DNA from: Hofstenia miamia
Taxonomy: Eukaryota; Xenacoelomorpha; Acoela
DNA: 64,000 nt
Direction of reading: 5' to 3'
Assembly (NCBI GenBank): GCA_004352715.1
Contig: SCFE01000074.1
Location: 326,442 to 390,441, forward strand
The notes below the pieces were generated by a model. It was not told the DNA's origin. It did not search any database and worked only from the letters and a program-made list of their open reading frames with translations. This document shows, piece after piece, positions 22,731-34,179 of this stretch; the first letter of the stretch is position 1; the number at the start of each line of letters is the position of its first letter. Both the position numbers and the translations under genes were made by a program.

Positions 22731-24114
22731 CAAGAAATTTGAATCATTTTAATTGCATACCACAAAATGGAGGAAAACTAAATTGATATGCTTAAATCAG
22801 TGTTGTGCGATAATTCAAATTGCAAGTTCATTAGACTACGGCATAAACTTCTATAGACTATGTGATTGGTCAGGCGTGGCCTGTCACATTTTGGTAAGAT
22901 CGCACGTCTAACCACCGAAGTTAATTAGCGATGTGAAGTGAATGTTACTGCTCTTGTTACTAATCACGTAGAATAACGGTAGCCTTACATGCTTTACAAC
23001 GAAGTGAAATAGCGTAATTTAAACAAGAAGGCAATAAATCATCGTAGATGGTTTTATAGATTAATATGTTTGGTGTAAAACGTGATTGAAATAGACACAT
23101 TAAATTTTTCTATTGAAAAATCGACGTTGGGAATAATTTTTTGTCTGACAAAACCTGTCTGATAGGCATTGATCGTAGATGTTTTGTAGATGACAAAAAC
23201 GTCCTAATTTAGTAATTCATTTTCTCACTAATGTGTTAACATTTCAAATTTTATGCGCAAGAAATTGCAGATCGTATTTCTCTGATTATTAAATGAACCT
23301 AATTTCTTTCTATGATTTGATTTGGTAGGCGGTAGGCCTATGCGTGTAAAAGCCGATGAGTTCTGTTTAGGTAGTTGCTTACTTCAATTATTTGCTGATA
23401 ATCTCTGTAATTCAATACATAAAAGATTATATTCATAAAAGTGTTTTATATAATCTAAATAGTATCCTCTATAGAAATACTGTCTAGCAAATAGATTTTC
23501 AAATTTTGCGACACTTCGGCGGCAAGTAGAAAACTACGTTTGAAACCTAGTCAGTACAGCTTTCGTAATTGTTACTGCATAGTATGTACTATATGATGGT
23601 TTTCCAGATTGAAATTGATTTTCATGCAAAACTCATAGAATAAATTGATTGAAAAGAACTAAGAATTCTCATTGTCACAAACTATGGTTTGATAAAGATT
23701 AAATTTAGCAGGTGCACTTTTTTTCATACATATTCGGTTCGTTTGAGCTGTTTTAGCAGACCGCTCTCGCTGTTAATGTATTATTGTGGTTACATGATAA
23801 TTCAATACATTTCCCAGTACATTCCAGCTACCGTAAAATGGATTGACTTTGACCGGTTTTTTACTATTGTAATTACGATTTTATGCTATTGAAATCATTC
23901 AAACGAATATCTCAAATTAATTGCATGTTTGCTGTTCATCATATACTGTATTAATATCCATAAATATTATAATTCGCGCTTTTTTAAAAAAAATACGTGG
24001 TGGCCAAAGTCACCATCCTATGGGGTAGCTTTCGCCAGTTATCGTATTTATTATTTTTTTGCTATTTTTAGGATCCATAACTTCTATGGATGCCATTGTG
24101 GGTTTTACCATGCC

Positions 24115-24118
<4 letters not shown>
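22731..24118. other. intergenic, nothing recognised
   Basis: About 1.4 kb without a convincing frame, terminal repeat or RNA gene. Confidence 0.45.

Positions 24119-24176
<58 letters not shown>
24119..24176. repeat. (TA)n microsatellite, LINE 3' tail side
   Basis: 58-base TA run directly after an AATAAA-like signal of the minus-strand LINE to its right; probably the LINE tail, expanded. Confidence 0.95.
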
Positions 24177-24179
<3 letters not shown>

Positions 24180-25960
24180 TAAATAGTCGCTTTATTTCCA
24201 GTATATTTATATACAAAAATAACACAAATATGAAGAGCAAAGTAAAACAAAAAAAATAAGCACAGAAACCCAAAATGGTGTACATCGCTAGTAGTGCTAG
24301 TAAATATCGTTTTTAATATATTTTGGTAAGTCGGCATTTCTAAGATAATTGACAGCCATTGGTAAAAATGATTTTTGAAAGCTCTTAGAGCTCATAATTT
24401 CAGAGTGAAGTGGATGATCAACATTATTTAAAACTTTCTCCACAAACTTGACAAAGTGTTTTTTAAAATAATCATCTACAATTGATACCATCTTTTGTTT
24501 GGTAAAATTTGACGCTGGTGAAACTTTATTTAGATATGCAAGAGGTTTTCTGTTTTTCACTTAAACAAAACCCAAAAGCTATTGCTCCATATATGTTGTG
24601 AGGCAAGACGAAAGATTTAATTAGAATAACTTGTCTAGGATAATCAAGATTTTCATACCAGTAAGGTTACATTTTCCTCATATTTGCCTGGGATGTACTG
24701 GCACACTACTTACTATTTACCTTGATGCGTCCTGGCATACTTGTCACCCTGTAGTGTCTATTGTATATTGTAATCTTTGTCGCTTATGTGTTAACAAAAC
24801 GATTTTACTCATTTGTACTGTCAAATCATTACATAGTCTTTATCGAATAATTAATCTTTTTGATCATTAAATTAACTTGCTCATCCCATTTTAAATGATT
24901 ATCAAAATTCAAACCCAGGTATTTTGAATTGTTTATCTTTCTTATGCTTTTATTCATGATGGTAATAACTTCATCAGCAATCTCATCCAAACACTCATTT
25001 GAACATCTTCCTTTAAAAATTAATTTTTTAACATTAAAAATCAAGTTATGACTTTTACAAAAATCCTCAACTGCAGCAATATCACTTTTGAATAATTCAA
25101 AATCATTTATATTGCGAATGGCTTTTAAAATTTTAGTATCATCTGAGTATTTATCCAAATCACAATATTTGGCCTTCATAGAATTAGTGCTATATGTAAA
25201 AAGAGGGCCACTCCTAGGCCCACCCTGTGACATCCCTACCAAGACATTAGCGTATTCTGATCTGATTTTGCCGTTTTTCACACATTGTTTAAGCCCATTC
25301 ATATAACTACAGAGCCACTTTGTAATCCATTTGTAATTCCCAACTGCAACTTCAGTAAAATTATCTAAAAGAACAGTTTGTAAAATAGTTTTGAAGGCTG
25401 ACGAAAAAACGACAAACAAACATCTAATAATACATGTACTTCTATTAAGGTTTTTAAGTATTTTGTGATTCAAGCAAAGTAACGCATCAACAGTCCACAC
25501 CCCTTTTTGTAGGCAAACTGTTTAACGTCATCAACATCACTAATCATCTCAATTAGGCACTTCAGCGCAGTTTTATCAAGACATCTCGCTGTAATAAGAG
25601 TTACTACAACTGGTCTAAGAGATTGCATGTTTTCAATGGATGAATCAATTTTTTAGTAATTACAGAAACCTCACCAGTCTTTCACCAAGTAGGATAAAAT
25701 TGTTCGGCGAAACTCAAAGCAAACAAATTTGCAAAAGGTTTGGACAATTGATCTGCACAATCATGAAGTATCCAAGCAGGAACTTTATTATCACCAGAAG
25801 ATTTATTTGGATTAACATTTCTAAGAATTAGTTTGACATCCGACGGTGCAACAATAATAAAATTATTTGTTTCAAGTAAATGATCAAAGTCAGTGTCTAA
25901 GGCATCCTTTTTAACATGCTGATTAAAGCGGGTAAATACACCTATTAAGGGTATTTGGTT
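24177..25960 (-). mobile_element. Rex1/L2-type LINE, RT pseudogene (LINE B)
   Basis: Minus-strand order: VKLILRNVNPNKSSGDNKVP, PAWILHDCADQL, LRPVVVTLITARCLDKTALK, QFAYKKGVWTVDALL, FVVFSSAFKTI, GMSQGG…GPLF, KYSDDTKI, SKYLGLNFDNHLKWDEQV, then after stops a C-terminal HPLHSEIMSSKSFQKSFLPM. The QFAY/SSAF wording is that of the Rex1/L2 group within the CR1 superfamily. The aspartate expected two residues before SSAF (motif A) is valine, which would abolish catalysis; the YxDD box keeps both aspartates. Endonuclease absent. 3' UTR with AATAAA precedes the (TA)n run. Confidence 0.82.
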
Positions 25961-25969
25961 GTACCTTGT

Positions 25970-26600
25970 TTATTACAAAACCCTTGTAATTTTTCTTCAT
26001 TTTGCTGTCAGTTTCATCAAAAATATCATGAATGGACGTTTGACTTATTTCATTTTTTATATACCGATAGCTCAAGTTGTTGAATATAACTGCAGCCATT
26101 AGGAAAAAAGAGAACTTATTGTTGATTCGAATATGTTTAATAAATGAGCTTTTACGTTCATTGTAAACTAGATATTTTTGTGTAGTGTCTACTAAAACTC
26201 GGAGACATGTTTAATATAAATTGGAAAAGCGTACCCGAAAAGTATTCCACATATTGAATTGGCCGCATAATCTTAAGTTCCTTGTACATGAAGGATACGT
26301 GTGCAAATCTCGAAAGCCCACACAATATATGCATAGTCCATTTCGTCATTTTCTCGATCTCTTTCCATTTATTTTTGTAATGGCTTAAGCACATGAACGA
26401 TCCATAGCTAACTATTCCATATAAGCACGCCTTGACATATTTAATTACGAAATTATGAGGAATAAAGCTTTTCCAAAATGTAAGGCTAGTATTTAAAATG
26501 GCTATTTTTCGGAATTTGGAATTCAGTAAGTAATTAGTCTAAAGTGGAGTTCATTGGGATTTCTAAGTATGTTGCATTATTTATCAATGTTTTTATCAAC
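25970..26600 (-). pseudogene. LINE A RT C-terminal region
   Basis: Frame 26394-26158 (KNKWKEIEKMTKWTMHILCG…MYKELKIMRPIQYVEY) followed in another phase by SSFIKHIRINNKFSFFLMAA and IFNNLSYRYIKN. These resemble the conserved thumb/C-terminal region (…K..ik.mRi.d…rKs..i..iRi.nk…wN.Ls) of CR1/Jockey LINE ORF2 proteins. Confidence 0.6.
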
Positions 26601-26639
26601 TTCCATTTTTATTTATTGGATATTTGTTTACCACTTGAG

Positions 26640-27650
26640 AGTAATATTAGAAATTTAGTTTTTTCAATATTTAGCTAACCACTTTTGTATTGATGTAACC
26701 TCTTTACTTAACGTCATAGCAGCCTGGAAGTAATCTTGATGAGAAACATAAATGCAGGTACTATCTGTATATTGAATAACACTGGATTTCTTTGATGTAA
26801 ATATTGAACAATAACGGCCTTCACTTTGATCCTTGCGGAATACCACTGAAAATTTGAGTGTCATCTGATACATCTCTATTTATTTAAACTGCTTGGGTTC
26901 TGCCAGTTAAGTAACCTTTAATAAGCAAGATAGCGTCCTCACTCAATTTGTACTCAGTTAGTTTCCTTAGTAGTATTTTATGTGAAACGCTGTCAAAGGC
27001 CTTTTGCTAGATCTAAGAAGGTTACTGCACAACATTTATAATTACTAAGTTCAAATCTCCATTGTTCTCCTGCATTTAATATTGCGTCAGTTGCTGATTG
27101 TTTCCTTTTAAAACTGTATTGATATTCTGATATAATTTTTTTGTCCACGAAAAAAAGAGTGATTTAGACTGTGCTCATTTATTTTTTATAACAAATGAGT
27201 AACAGTAATAGGCCTATAATTCCTACAGTCTTCTGTGCTTCCGGATTTATATATTAGAGTTACAATGGCACGCTTAAGTCGTTTAGGAGAATATGATCTA
27301 ATGCAAATCTTTATTAGAAAGGTAAATATGCCTTTATGTTTCCATGAAGATCAACTTAAAAATATGATTGGGAATATTGCTAGGACCAGTAGATTTTCTC
27401 TCATTTAACAACTTGACGCTTTTTGCTAATTTGTAGTTAGACACAAATTTGAAATAAAAAGTTTGTTTAGGAGGAGTAATGGTGTCACCATAGGGAATAT
27501 ATTCTCCTGTGTATAGGTCACAATTTGAAACAACTGAATTAAATCCATTGGCTATCTGTTTAGAATTTGTAACCATTTTGCCATTTACCTTTATATTTTT
27601 AATGCTAGTTTGTTTTTTGGTATTTAGTGCGATTCCCACCGCTGCTTGTC
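26640..27650 (-). pseudogene. LINE A reverse transcriptase remnant
   Basis: Minus strand: KSTGPSNIPNHIFK (RT entry), SHKILLRKLTEYKLSEDAIL, YLTGRTQAV, GIPQGS-like sequence, then IQYTDSTCIYVSHQD and EVTSIQKWLAKY. The YADD box is YTDS here: the second catalytic aspartate is lost. Several frameshifts. Confidence 0.78.
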
Positions 27651-29150
27651 AGTATGAAGTTTATTAAATGTGGCCTTATTATGTTATACAAGACTTTACT
27701 TTTCAAATGCATAAATTTGTCTTTGAGTAGTCTTATAAGCAGTGTAGTTATTAGATACCTGCCATTGAGTAAATAATTGATTCGATAGTTTTTGTTTAAC
27801 AGTCAATTCTTTATCAAAGTTTAAAGTACTTCTTCTACAATGAACATACATTTTCTTAATCCGAGCTTATTTATTTAATATTAATTTCAACATGTCAAAG
27901 TAAAGGGTAAACATTTCTTCTATGTTGTCTAATGAATAGACGATGTCAAAAGGAATGTTGTGTAAATCTTGCAGGAATAAATCCTTAGAGAAGTTCTTAA
28001 AACTTCGATTGTGAATAATTTCTTTAGGCTGACTCACAATGAGTTTTTTAAGTATTTCAATTGTGGCATTATGATCAGAGAAGCAACAACTAGTAACGTA
28101 TGTATGATGAGCATCGTAATCAAAGGAATGTAGTCAATTAATGTAGACGATGTTGAAGTCATTCTTGTAGTTGTCTTGATATTTAATACAAATAGGTTAT
28201 TTTCCCTACAGTGTTTATTTACAAGATATTTTGCTTTTTATCAAGGAAATTAATGTTGTAATCACCGTATATTATTAGTCTATTATATCAGGCGCGCAAC
28301 TAGCCTATAATTTACGGGGGGAGTCCAACAACTAAACAGTTTTTTTCGAACAAATTTTTATTTTTTTAAATACATGTGTGACTGTGAATGAGAAGTAGAA
28401 CTTCTATGCAATTTAAATAATTGCATATTTTTATTCCTAAAAAATATGCCTCGAAAACATCCCGATAACATCACCTGACTCGTTAAAAAAGCCACAATGT
28501 TTGAGTTCAGAAACGTTTTGTGCAGGGGTCTCTTAGTATTCATGTTTTTCATTTCGTAAGATACACTTTTGATATTTTAAATTACAAAGAAATTTTTATT
28601 AAATAATTCTATTTTCCACCATTTCTTCCCCTTGCTTAATACATTTATTGAGAAGCAACGTACATATCCCAATATCAGTAGTATTTTTAAATTAAACAAT
28701 CATTATTTGAATCATATGAAATCAGGAACTTTTTACAAGAAACAATTAGGCGCTTTGCGGCATTGCGACAATGTAACGAGGGGGGTCCGAACCCCCTCGG
28801 TTGCGCCCCTGTACATGGAGATAAACTACACAGCTTTGCTTGTAATTATTCAATTAGTTCTTTGCTTATATTGCTTATGAGGTACATACCTAATATTTAT
28901 TACTAAAAACCCTACAGGACTATCATAAGAAACAAGCCACAAACTTTCCCGAGTAGGTAATTCAAAATTATCTATCAATTTTTATGTTGAGATATTTTGG
29001 ACATACAACCATTAAACCTCCTCCGTTTTCACGGATTCTATTTTGTACAAGCACGCAAATTTTGTGTGATTAGGATTAAATAATTCCTTATTAGTAAGAC
29101 TATTGAACCAAGTTTCACAGAAACAAAATATTGTGTTGTCATCAAAATTG
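27651..29150 (-). pseudogene. LINE A endonuclease remnant
   Basis: Minus strand contains FCFCETWFNSLTNKELFN, RENGGGLMVVCPKYLN, DSPVGFLVINIRYVPHKQYK, then beyond the insertion RLIIYGDYNINFLDKKQN and a linker ending FNKLHTDKQRWESH. ETWF, GGGLMV and GDYNIN are the hallmarks of the AP-type endonuclease that nicks target DNA for non-LTR retrotransposons. Interrupted at 28289-28811. Confidence 0.75.
28289..28811. mobile_element. TIR element inserted in LINE A endonuclease
   Basis: Ends CAGGCGCGCAAC (28289) and, inverted, CAGGGGCGCAAC (ending 28811), both followed by G-rich tracts. CAG-starting TIRs with GGCGCA are typical of hAT elements. No clean 8-bp duplication is visible (tattatat versus tacatgga). 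An internal palindrome GAGGGGG…CCCCCTC lies at 28778-28799. Non-coding. Confidence 0.6.
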
Positions 29151-30975
29151 TTATAAATCCATTTTCAGGTTTGCCAGTGGGTTTGTTAAGTTGAAGGTAT
29201 TAAGCTGCACAATTTCGAAGTGAGCCTGATAGTTTTGGATGATTAATGAATTATCGCTTGAAGGTGTAACAGGTAGGATAGGTCTAAGCCTTTTCTCAAC
29301 GTCATTTGATAAAAGAATAATAATACAACATATTCCATAAATGTAAGTTTTACAGAACACACATACATGTATATAAAAAATATAAAATCTTAGTATTTTG
29401 ACTTTCTTAAATTGTTTGTCATTTTGAAGTTCTGCTAACTTCTTAAATAATTGTTGGGTGTAGTTTTTTCCATTGTAATGTGAAGATTTGGCATGCTTAA
29501 CCTTTTCTCTTGCTATTCCAAAATGTTTTTTAATTTGAATCGCAAGCTGTGCATAGCCGAATCTTGAGAAGTGCAACCTGTCATGACTACACTGCGTGTC
29601 ATTTGTTTATGCAGGTATCAATTTTCAAATAATATCACGCACAATGCAGGTACGATACTGAATGGCCACTGGTGGCGGTCGTTTGGGGGCTGTTTTAACA
29701 GCTGCCATGCTTCGTAACACCCGGCATCTTGTAGACTTGGAAATTAGAGTGACTCCGGCATGCGTGAAAATGTCGCTACTGGTAGCCAGTGGAAGTTTGT
29801 GAGCAGATGATGATATCTTTTGAAAATTCCGTTTGCTGAGCAAGTCTGATTTGCCTTTGCGACCATTTTCCCGCTGTTTGTTAATGTTCAAAGTAAACTT
29901 TCTGACAGTCCGTTTGTCCCTGCCCATTTCTCGAGATATTGATATCAAATCCTTTCCTGTGGCCAGCAGCGAAACGATTGTTCCTTTTTCCTTACTATTC
30001 AAGTCTTTTTGCTTTCCCATAGTTGCTACACGCTTCAGATAAACCGAAAATCAAACCACTGCATAAACAAATAGCACGCTTCAGCAGGCAGTGAAACGTG
30101 AAATGTCTAATGCTCAAATTTAAAACAGACGGGAAATTTAAAAAACGCGGGAAATTTCAGTGCGAGGTATAGATGCCACGTATGCCATCTATTGATCATT
30201 GCATGCGTTACTTGTTTTAATGTTTGCATAAACAAATGACACGCACTGTATACAACAAACTGTTTTTGTTTTTTTGTTAAATAACTCTGGACATTTTACC
30301 GCTTGTCCCAATGAGTAGATGTAGGGATTTAGATTATTAATTTTTTGAACCATTGTGTCGCTGCAACGTGGACTTAGCGCAATTTAAATGAATGTTACTA
30401 TCCCATTACTCTTAATATTTTCAAGATTTTCAATAATTGTATTTGCGATAATATTTTGCAGCACATCGTTTATACCCACAATTACAACGATTCTTTGAAG
30501 TTTTCTCTTGGGGTATTTATCCAGCAAATTCATGATGCATCCGTTGCAGCACCTGGGTATGTATGGACTGAAGTTTTTTGGTCGCCCAGAAGATATTTTC
30601 CTCTTAGATCTCTTAGCCCTGATTCCCCAATAATCAGATTTTTAGTTTATTGAGATAAATGTTTAATGCCGCTAAATCTGATCCGATCCGATTCCAACTC
30701 CGCCTTTACCAATGTAATTATTACAAAAATTAATCACACTTTGACTTGCTTCTTTTAGACCGTTGAGGATTTCCCGGTCAAATCCAGTGCATTCCTTTGT
30801 CCAATGCAGGGTATTTCCAGATGTATAACATCGAAAAACATAATCTGAAGCTTGAATACGATTTTTGCATGTAAAACAGCATTTCGTTAAACATTGTTCA
30901 GAATCTGTATTTACTTTATTCAAGAAAGAAATACAAACACGACCACACTCAATATGATCTGGAGCGCATCCTAAA
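29151..30975 (-). pseudogene. LINE A ORF1: PHD finger and SGNH esterase remnant
   Basis: At 30930-30700 the minus strand encodes CLTKCCFTCKNRIQASDYVF, then LHWTKECTGFDREILNGL and VINFCNNY, a Cys/His-rich PHD-like cluster. Downstream come KSDYWGIRAKRSKRK, MNLLDKYPKRKLQRIVVVGI and NDV (esterase block with the GxND-like turn), and beyond the Tc1-like insertion YSHDRLHFSRFGYAQLA, the esterase DxLHxxxxG block. CR1-group ORF1 proteins carry exactly these domains; their role is RNA binding and retrotransposition support. Dead copy. Confidence 0.72.
29590..30248 (-). mobile_element. Tc1-like element, internally deleted, 659 bp
   Basis: Terminal inverted repeats CACTGCGTGTCATTTGTTTA (left) and CAGTGCGTGTCATTTGTTTA (right, inverted), one mismatch, extending about 24 bp, with TA on each side (29588-29589, 30249-30250). 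On the minus strand 30020-29628 encodes a 131-residue N-terminal transposase part: MGKQKDLNSKEKGTIVSLL, ISISREMGRDKRTVRKF (helix-turn-helix) and SKSTRCRVLRSM. The catalytic DDE half is absent, so the element is non-autonomous. Removing it with one TA joins the esterase of LINE A. Confidence 0.88.
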
Positions 30976-31540
30976 GTTGAGCACTTCTATAGGAGTTGAA
31001 TAACTTCATCAATACTAATTGGAACATCATTATAATCAGAAGTATCACTTAAAATATTAGTATTAAACTCTGTTTGAAAGCAGACACACAGAATTTATTA
31101 AAAACATTAGCAATTTTTTCATAGTTGGTGGCAGTGATTTCATTCCAAATAATAAGGCGACAGAGGAGTGCTCGTCTTAGATGCTGAAATAACTTAAAGC
31201 ATGATTTTTGTGAAAATTTATTAGCAAATTGATCTAAAAATAATTTTATCAAACTCAATCAAAGATAGTAAGATATCAGTCGAGGTGTGAAACTGAGTTA
31301 AATTACTCAATGATTTTTCTTTGATCTATCTACGCCGACAAGTCTGAGAATTTGTTACATAAATGGACCGTATGAGAGGAGAAATAACAAGGTAAGCGAT
31401 TGCGCCTTTTTCGTTTAAAAATAATATGTCTATTAATATCATAAAGGCATGTATACCAATCATTAACAAAATCAAAGTCATCAAGATAAAAAGAGAATAA
31501 AAACTGCGATAGGCAAAGTGATAACATGATAGGCAATACT
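30976..31540 (-). mobile_element. LINE fragment C, endonuclease-RT linker
   Basis: Minus strand: FDFVNDWYTCLYDINRHIIF, KRKRRNRLPCYFSSHTVHLC, NK, then ITATNYEKIANVFNKFCVSA and, near the left edge, SDYNDVPISIDEVIQLL. This is the linker between endonuclease and RT of a CR1/Jockey-type ORF2. It ends at the start of LINE A ORF1, so two LINEs of the same orientation abut here. Confidence 0.65.
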
Positions 31541-32163
31541 AGTCAAGGCTGCAGAATGTATTCGTTTTCATCTTAAGCACTAAATAAAACGAAAAAATGT
31601 ATGATGCATTCATGATTAAAATATATAACGATAATATAGTGAATCTAATTTGAATTTCCACGAATTACCAAACATTTATTAACATGAGTAGTAACAAACT
31701 TGCACATTTGGAAGCAGTTGTGTTACTAGCACTACTGGCTGAAATGGCTGGAATGCAGTGCATTTCAACATGCACTATGATAAAAATTATTTTCGAAAAT
31801 ACATGATTGGTGCATTTGAACAAAACCTTTTTTTTACAATGTTTTACAAAAGCGGACGAATTCACCAAACTGGCTAAAGTCACCCCATCTTAAGGTACTC
31901 AAAATTAGTCTGAACACACAGTAAGCAGTTCAAGTAATACAAAAACTAGCACATTAGATTCATTTTATTACTGTTATATATTTTGTCAGGAATACATCAA
32001 ACATTTTTTCGTCTTTATAATTGCTTAAAATGGAAACGAACATATTCTGGTTGCTTGACTAGTACTGCCTATCATGTGTAAATATATCGCGACTATGGAT
32101 AAGGCAAAATAAATCACAGGTGTGTAGCCGTAGTAAATTAGTCAATTATGTTACCATCACACG

Positions 32164-32202
<39 letters not shown>

Positions 32203-32902
32203 TACAGGCAACCCTGCCAAACTTGGTTCAGTTCTAGCCAATCACTTTAAGCAGTTGTACAAAATATTCGAATTCTGGTAAATAGCCAAGTGTCATACAC
32301 TACGTGTTGAAAGGTATTGTTTATACTTTATTAAATTTACGAATTCCAATATGTAAATAACTCGTTCATCAATTTCAACGTGTTAAAAAGTGCTTTTTCA
32401 GAGAAATGATCGCGACCTCTGATTGTCATGTTGCATTTCTGTCTAATCAACAAATATTTCCAATATGAAAATTGGATAATAAGTATTTCGTAAAAATGCC
32501 AATTTAATTCTATGAAATTGCTTATTTAGGTCGATTCCAATAAAAACTGAAGAATCCCAAAAAATTTCCTTTAAATTTTAAATATGTGCATTATGATAAA
32601 AAGCATTCTGGTCAATCTGTTTTACAGTGCAAAGTAAATCTAATTGATTGACACTTCTGGACATACACAGAAGTAATCGGCACAAATTTTAAAGCTGCCA
32701 TGCCAGTGGGTGAAAAGTGCTCTAAAGAAGGAATATGTTCTCCATTTCAAATCAAAGCAATATCAAGCAGCTGTTTGAGAACCTCGTTTGTAGTCAAAAA
32801 TTCTCTAAAGTTTTGTGTTACTTAATACATTGGGTTTGTAATTTTGAAGCGGGTTTTCAATGAGTAATATCTTAAACAAATTTTAATAATTTTTCATTTT
32901 AT
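31541..32902. other. intergenic with one (TA)n
   Basis: No gene recognised; a (TA)n run at 32168-32199. Confidence 0.45.
32168..32199. repeat. (TA)n microsatellite
   Basis: 32-base TA run. Confidence 0.95.
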
Positions 32903-33117
32903 TAAACTCTGTCCCAGTTAATAAGTAAAGTTTTATATCAATAATTGGGGTTTTACTATAGCGTAAATACCATGGTTTTGGCTCGAATTAGATAGTTTAG
33001 GATCTTCTGCATATTATAAAAAAATGACAATCAAAACTTGAAATTATACTGGTGTTTATATCATACTACCTCATTTTCCTAAAAAACCGGTTTACTTATT
33101 AACTGGGACAGAGTTTA
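32903..33117. mobile_element. Tc1/mariner-type MITE, 215 bp
   Basis: The first 27 bases (TAAACTCTGTCCCAGTTAAT…) recur perfectly as an inverted copy at the right end, and each end begins with TA, consistent with a TA target duplication. No coding content. The perfect TIRs suggest a recent insertion. Confidence 0.85.
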
Positions 33118-33698
33118 GTTAATAATTTTAAGCTGAGTAGTGCTACCATAATACGTCAATGCAGTGAATTGTGTAACAAGAGCTTGAAGGTTCTGTGCTA
33201 ACATTACATTAGCCGGTGTATAATTTACTAGTCACATTATTTCGCCGTCCAAAAGTATGTGTCCTTAACACTAAAAGTTGGTTAAGTTTGTTTTTTATCA
33301 CTTAACAGTTTATAATTTGAGCGTTGATATTCTCCCAGGGATTAACCTAGCTGTCATTTATATAGGGAAACTTTTAGATCTGATGCAGATATTTAGTATT
33401 ACTAGTCGTTAGGTACACAAAACCAGGTATATTACACACGGTAAATTTACTAAATTGCTTATTACAGAAGAGGAAGTAAATGTTTGTACTTAGAGTTGCT
33501 TTTTACAATATAAAATACTGTTTACAACACTACACTAAAAAGCGTTAAAAATGAGCAATACAAGTAAAACAACTACACATACAAAAATTAATATTTGCAA
33601 ACTTATTGTAATTTAACACCAGAATGCCCAAACTGGTCTTTTTGTCGTGAAAAAATTTTCAGTTGAACTTTTTCATTTGGAATTTTCATAGAATTATT
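33118..33698. other. intergenic, nothing recognised
   Basis: AT-rich, no supported feature. Confidence 0.45.
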
Positions 33699-34179
33699 AC
33701 ATTAAGCATAGGCGCAGGAAACGGGGGCCGCAGACACCTCCCAGTTTAAGAAAACACGAGAATTTTCGGATAAAATTATAAGGATATGAAGGAAAACTTT
33801 AGAAGTTGTTTTAATTTCTTGAAAAAATTTAACACCAAACATGGATTTCTATAAAACTAATTGAATACAAACTTAAAACATTTATTTTTTGTGTAGGCCA
33901 TCAAAATATTAGCGTTAGCATATGATAATAATGCCAAAGTTGGTTGCACTACTTGCGGTTATAAAGTGTATTTACAGCTTCGTGTTAGCTTTAAACTTTG
34001 ATTCGCAACAAAGGATATAATAGTGTATTTAACAACAGTCATGGCCAAAATATCTGTATAATTACTAAAATAGAGTACTTCGTTCACAAAGTCCACAAAG
34101 TACATTATATTAATTGACAAATAAGACATTAGTTATAATTATACAAAATTTTAAGAGTTAGTATTTGGTGTGACTTCCT

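Larger units (their letters stand above)
25961..30975 (-). mobile_element. CR1-like LINE with ORF1 and ORF2 remnants (LINE A)
   Basis: Reading leftward on the minus strand: PHD-type cysteine cluster and SGNH-esterase pieces (ORF1, 30975-29150), then AP-type endonuclease pieces (29150-27850), RT (27650-26600) and a C-terminal RSFIKH-like segment ending near 25970. PHD plus esterase in ORF1, and endonuclease plus RT in ORF2, is the known CR1-group layout. The copy is dead (many stops and frameshifts) and is interrupted by a Tc1-like element at 29590-30248 and a TIR element at 28289-28811. It is about 3.8 kb without them. Confidence 0.78.
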
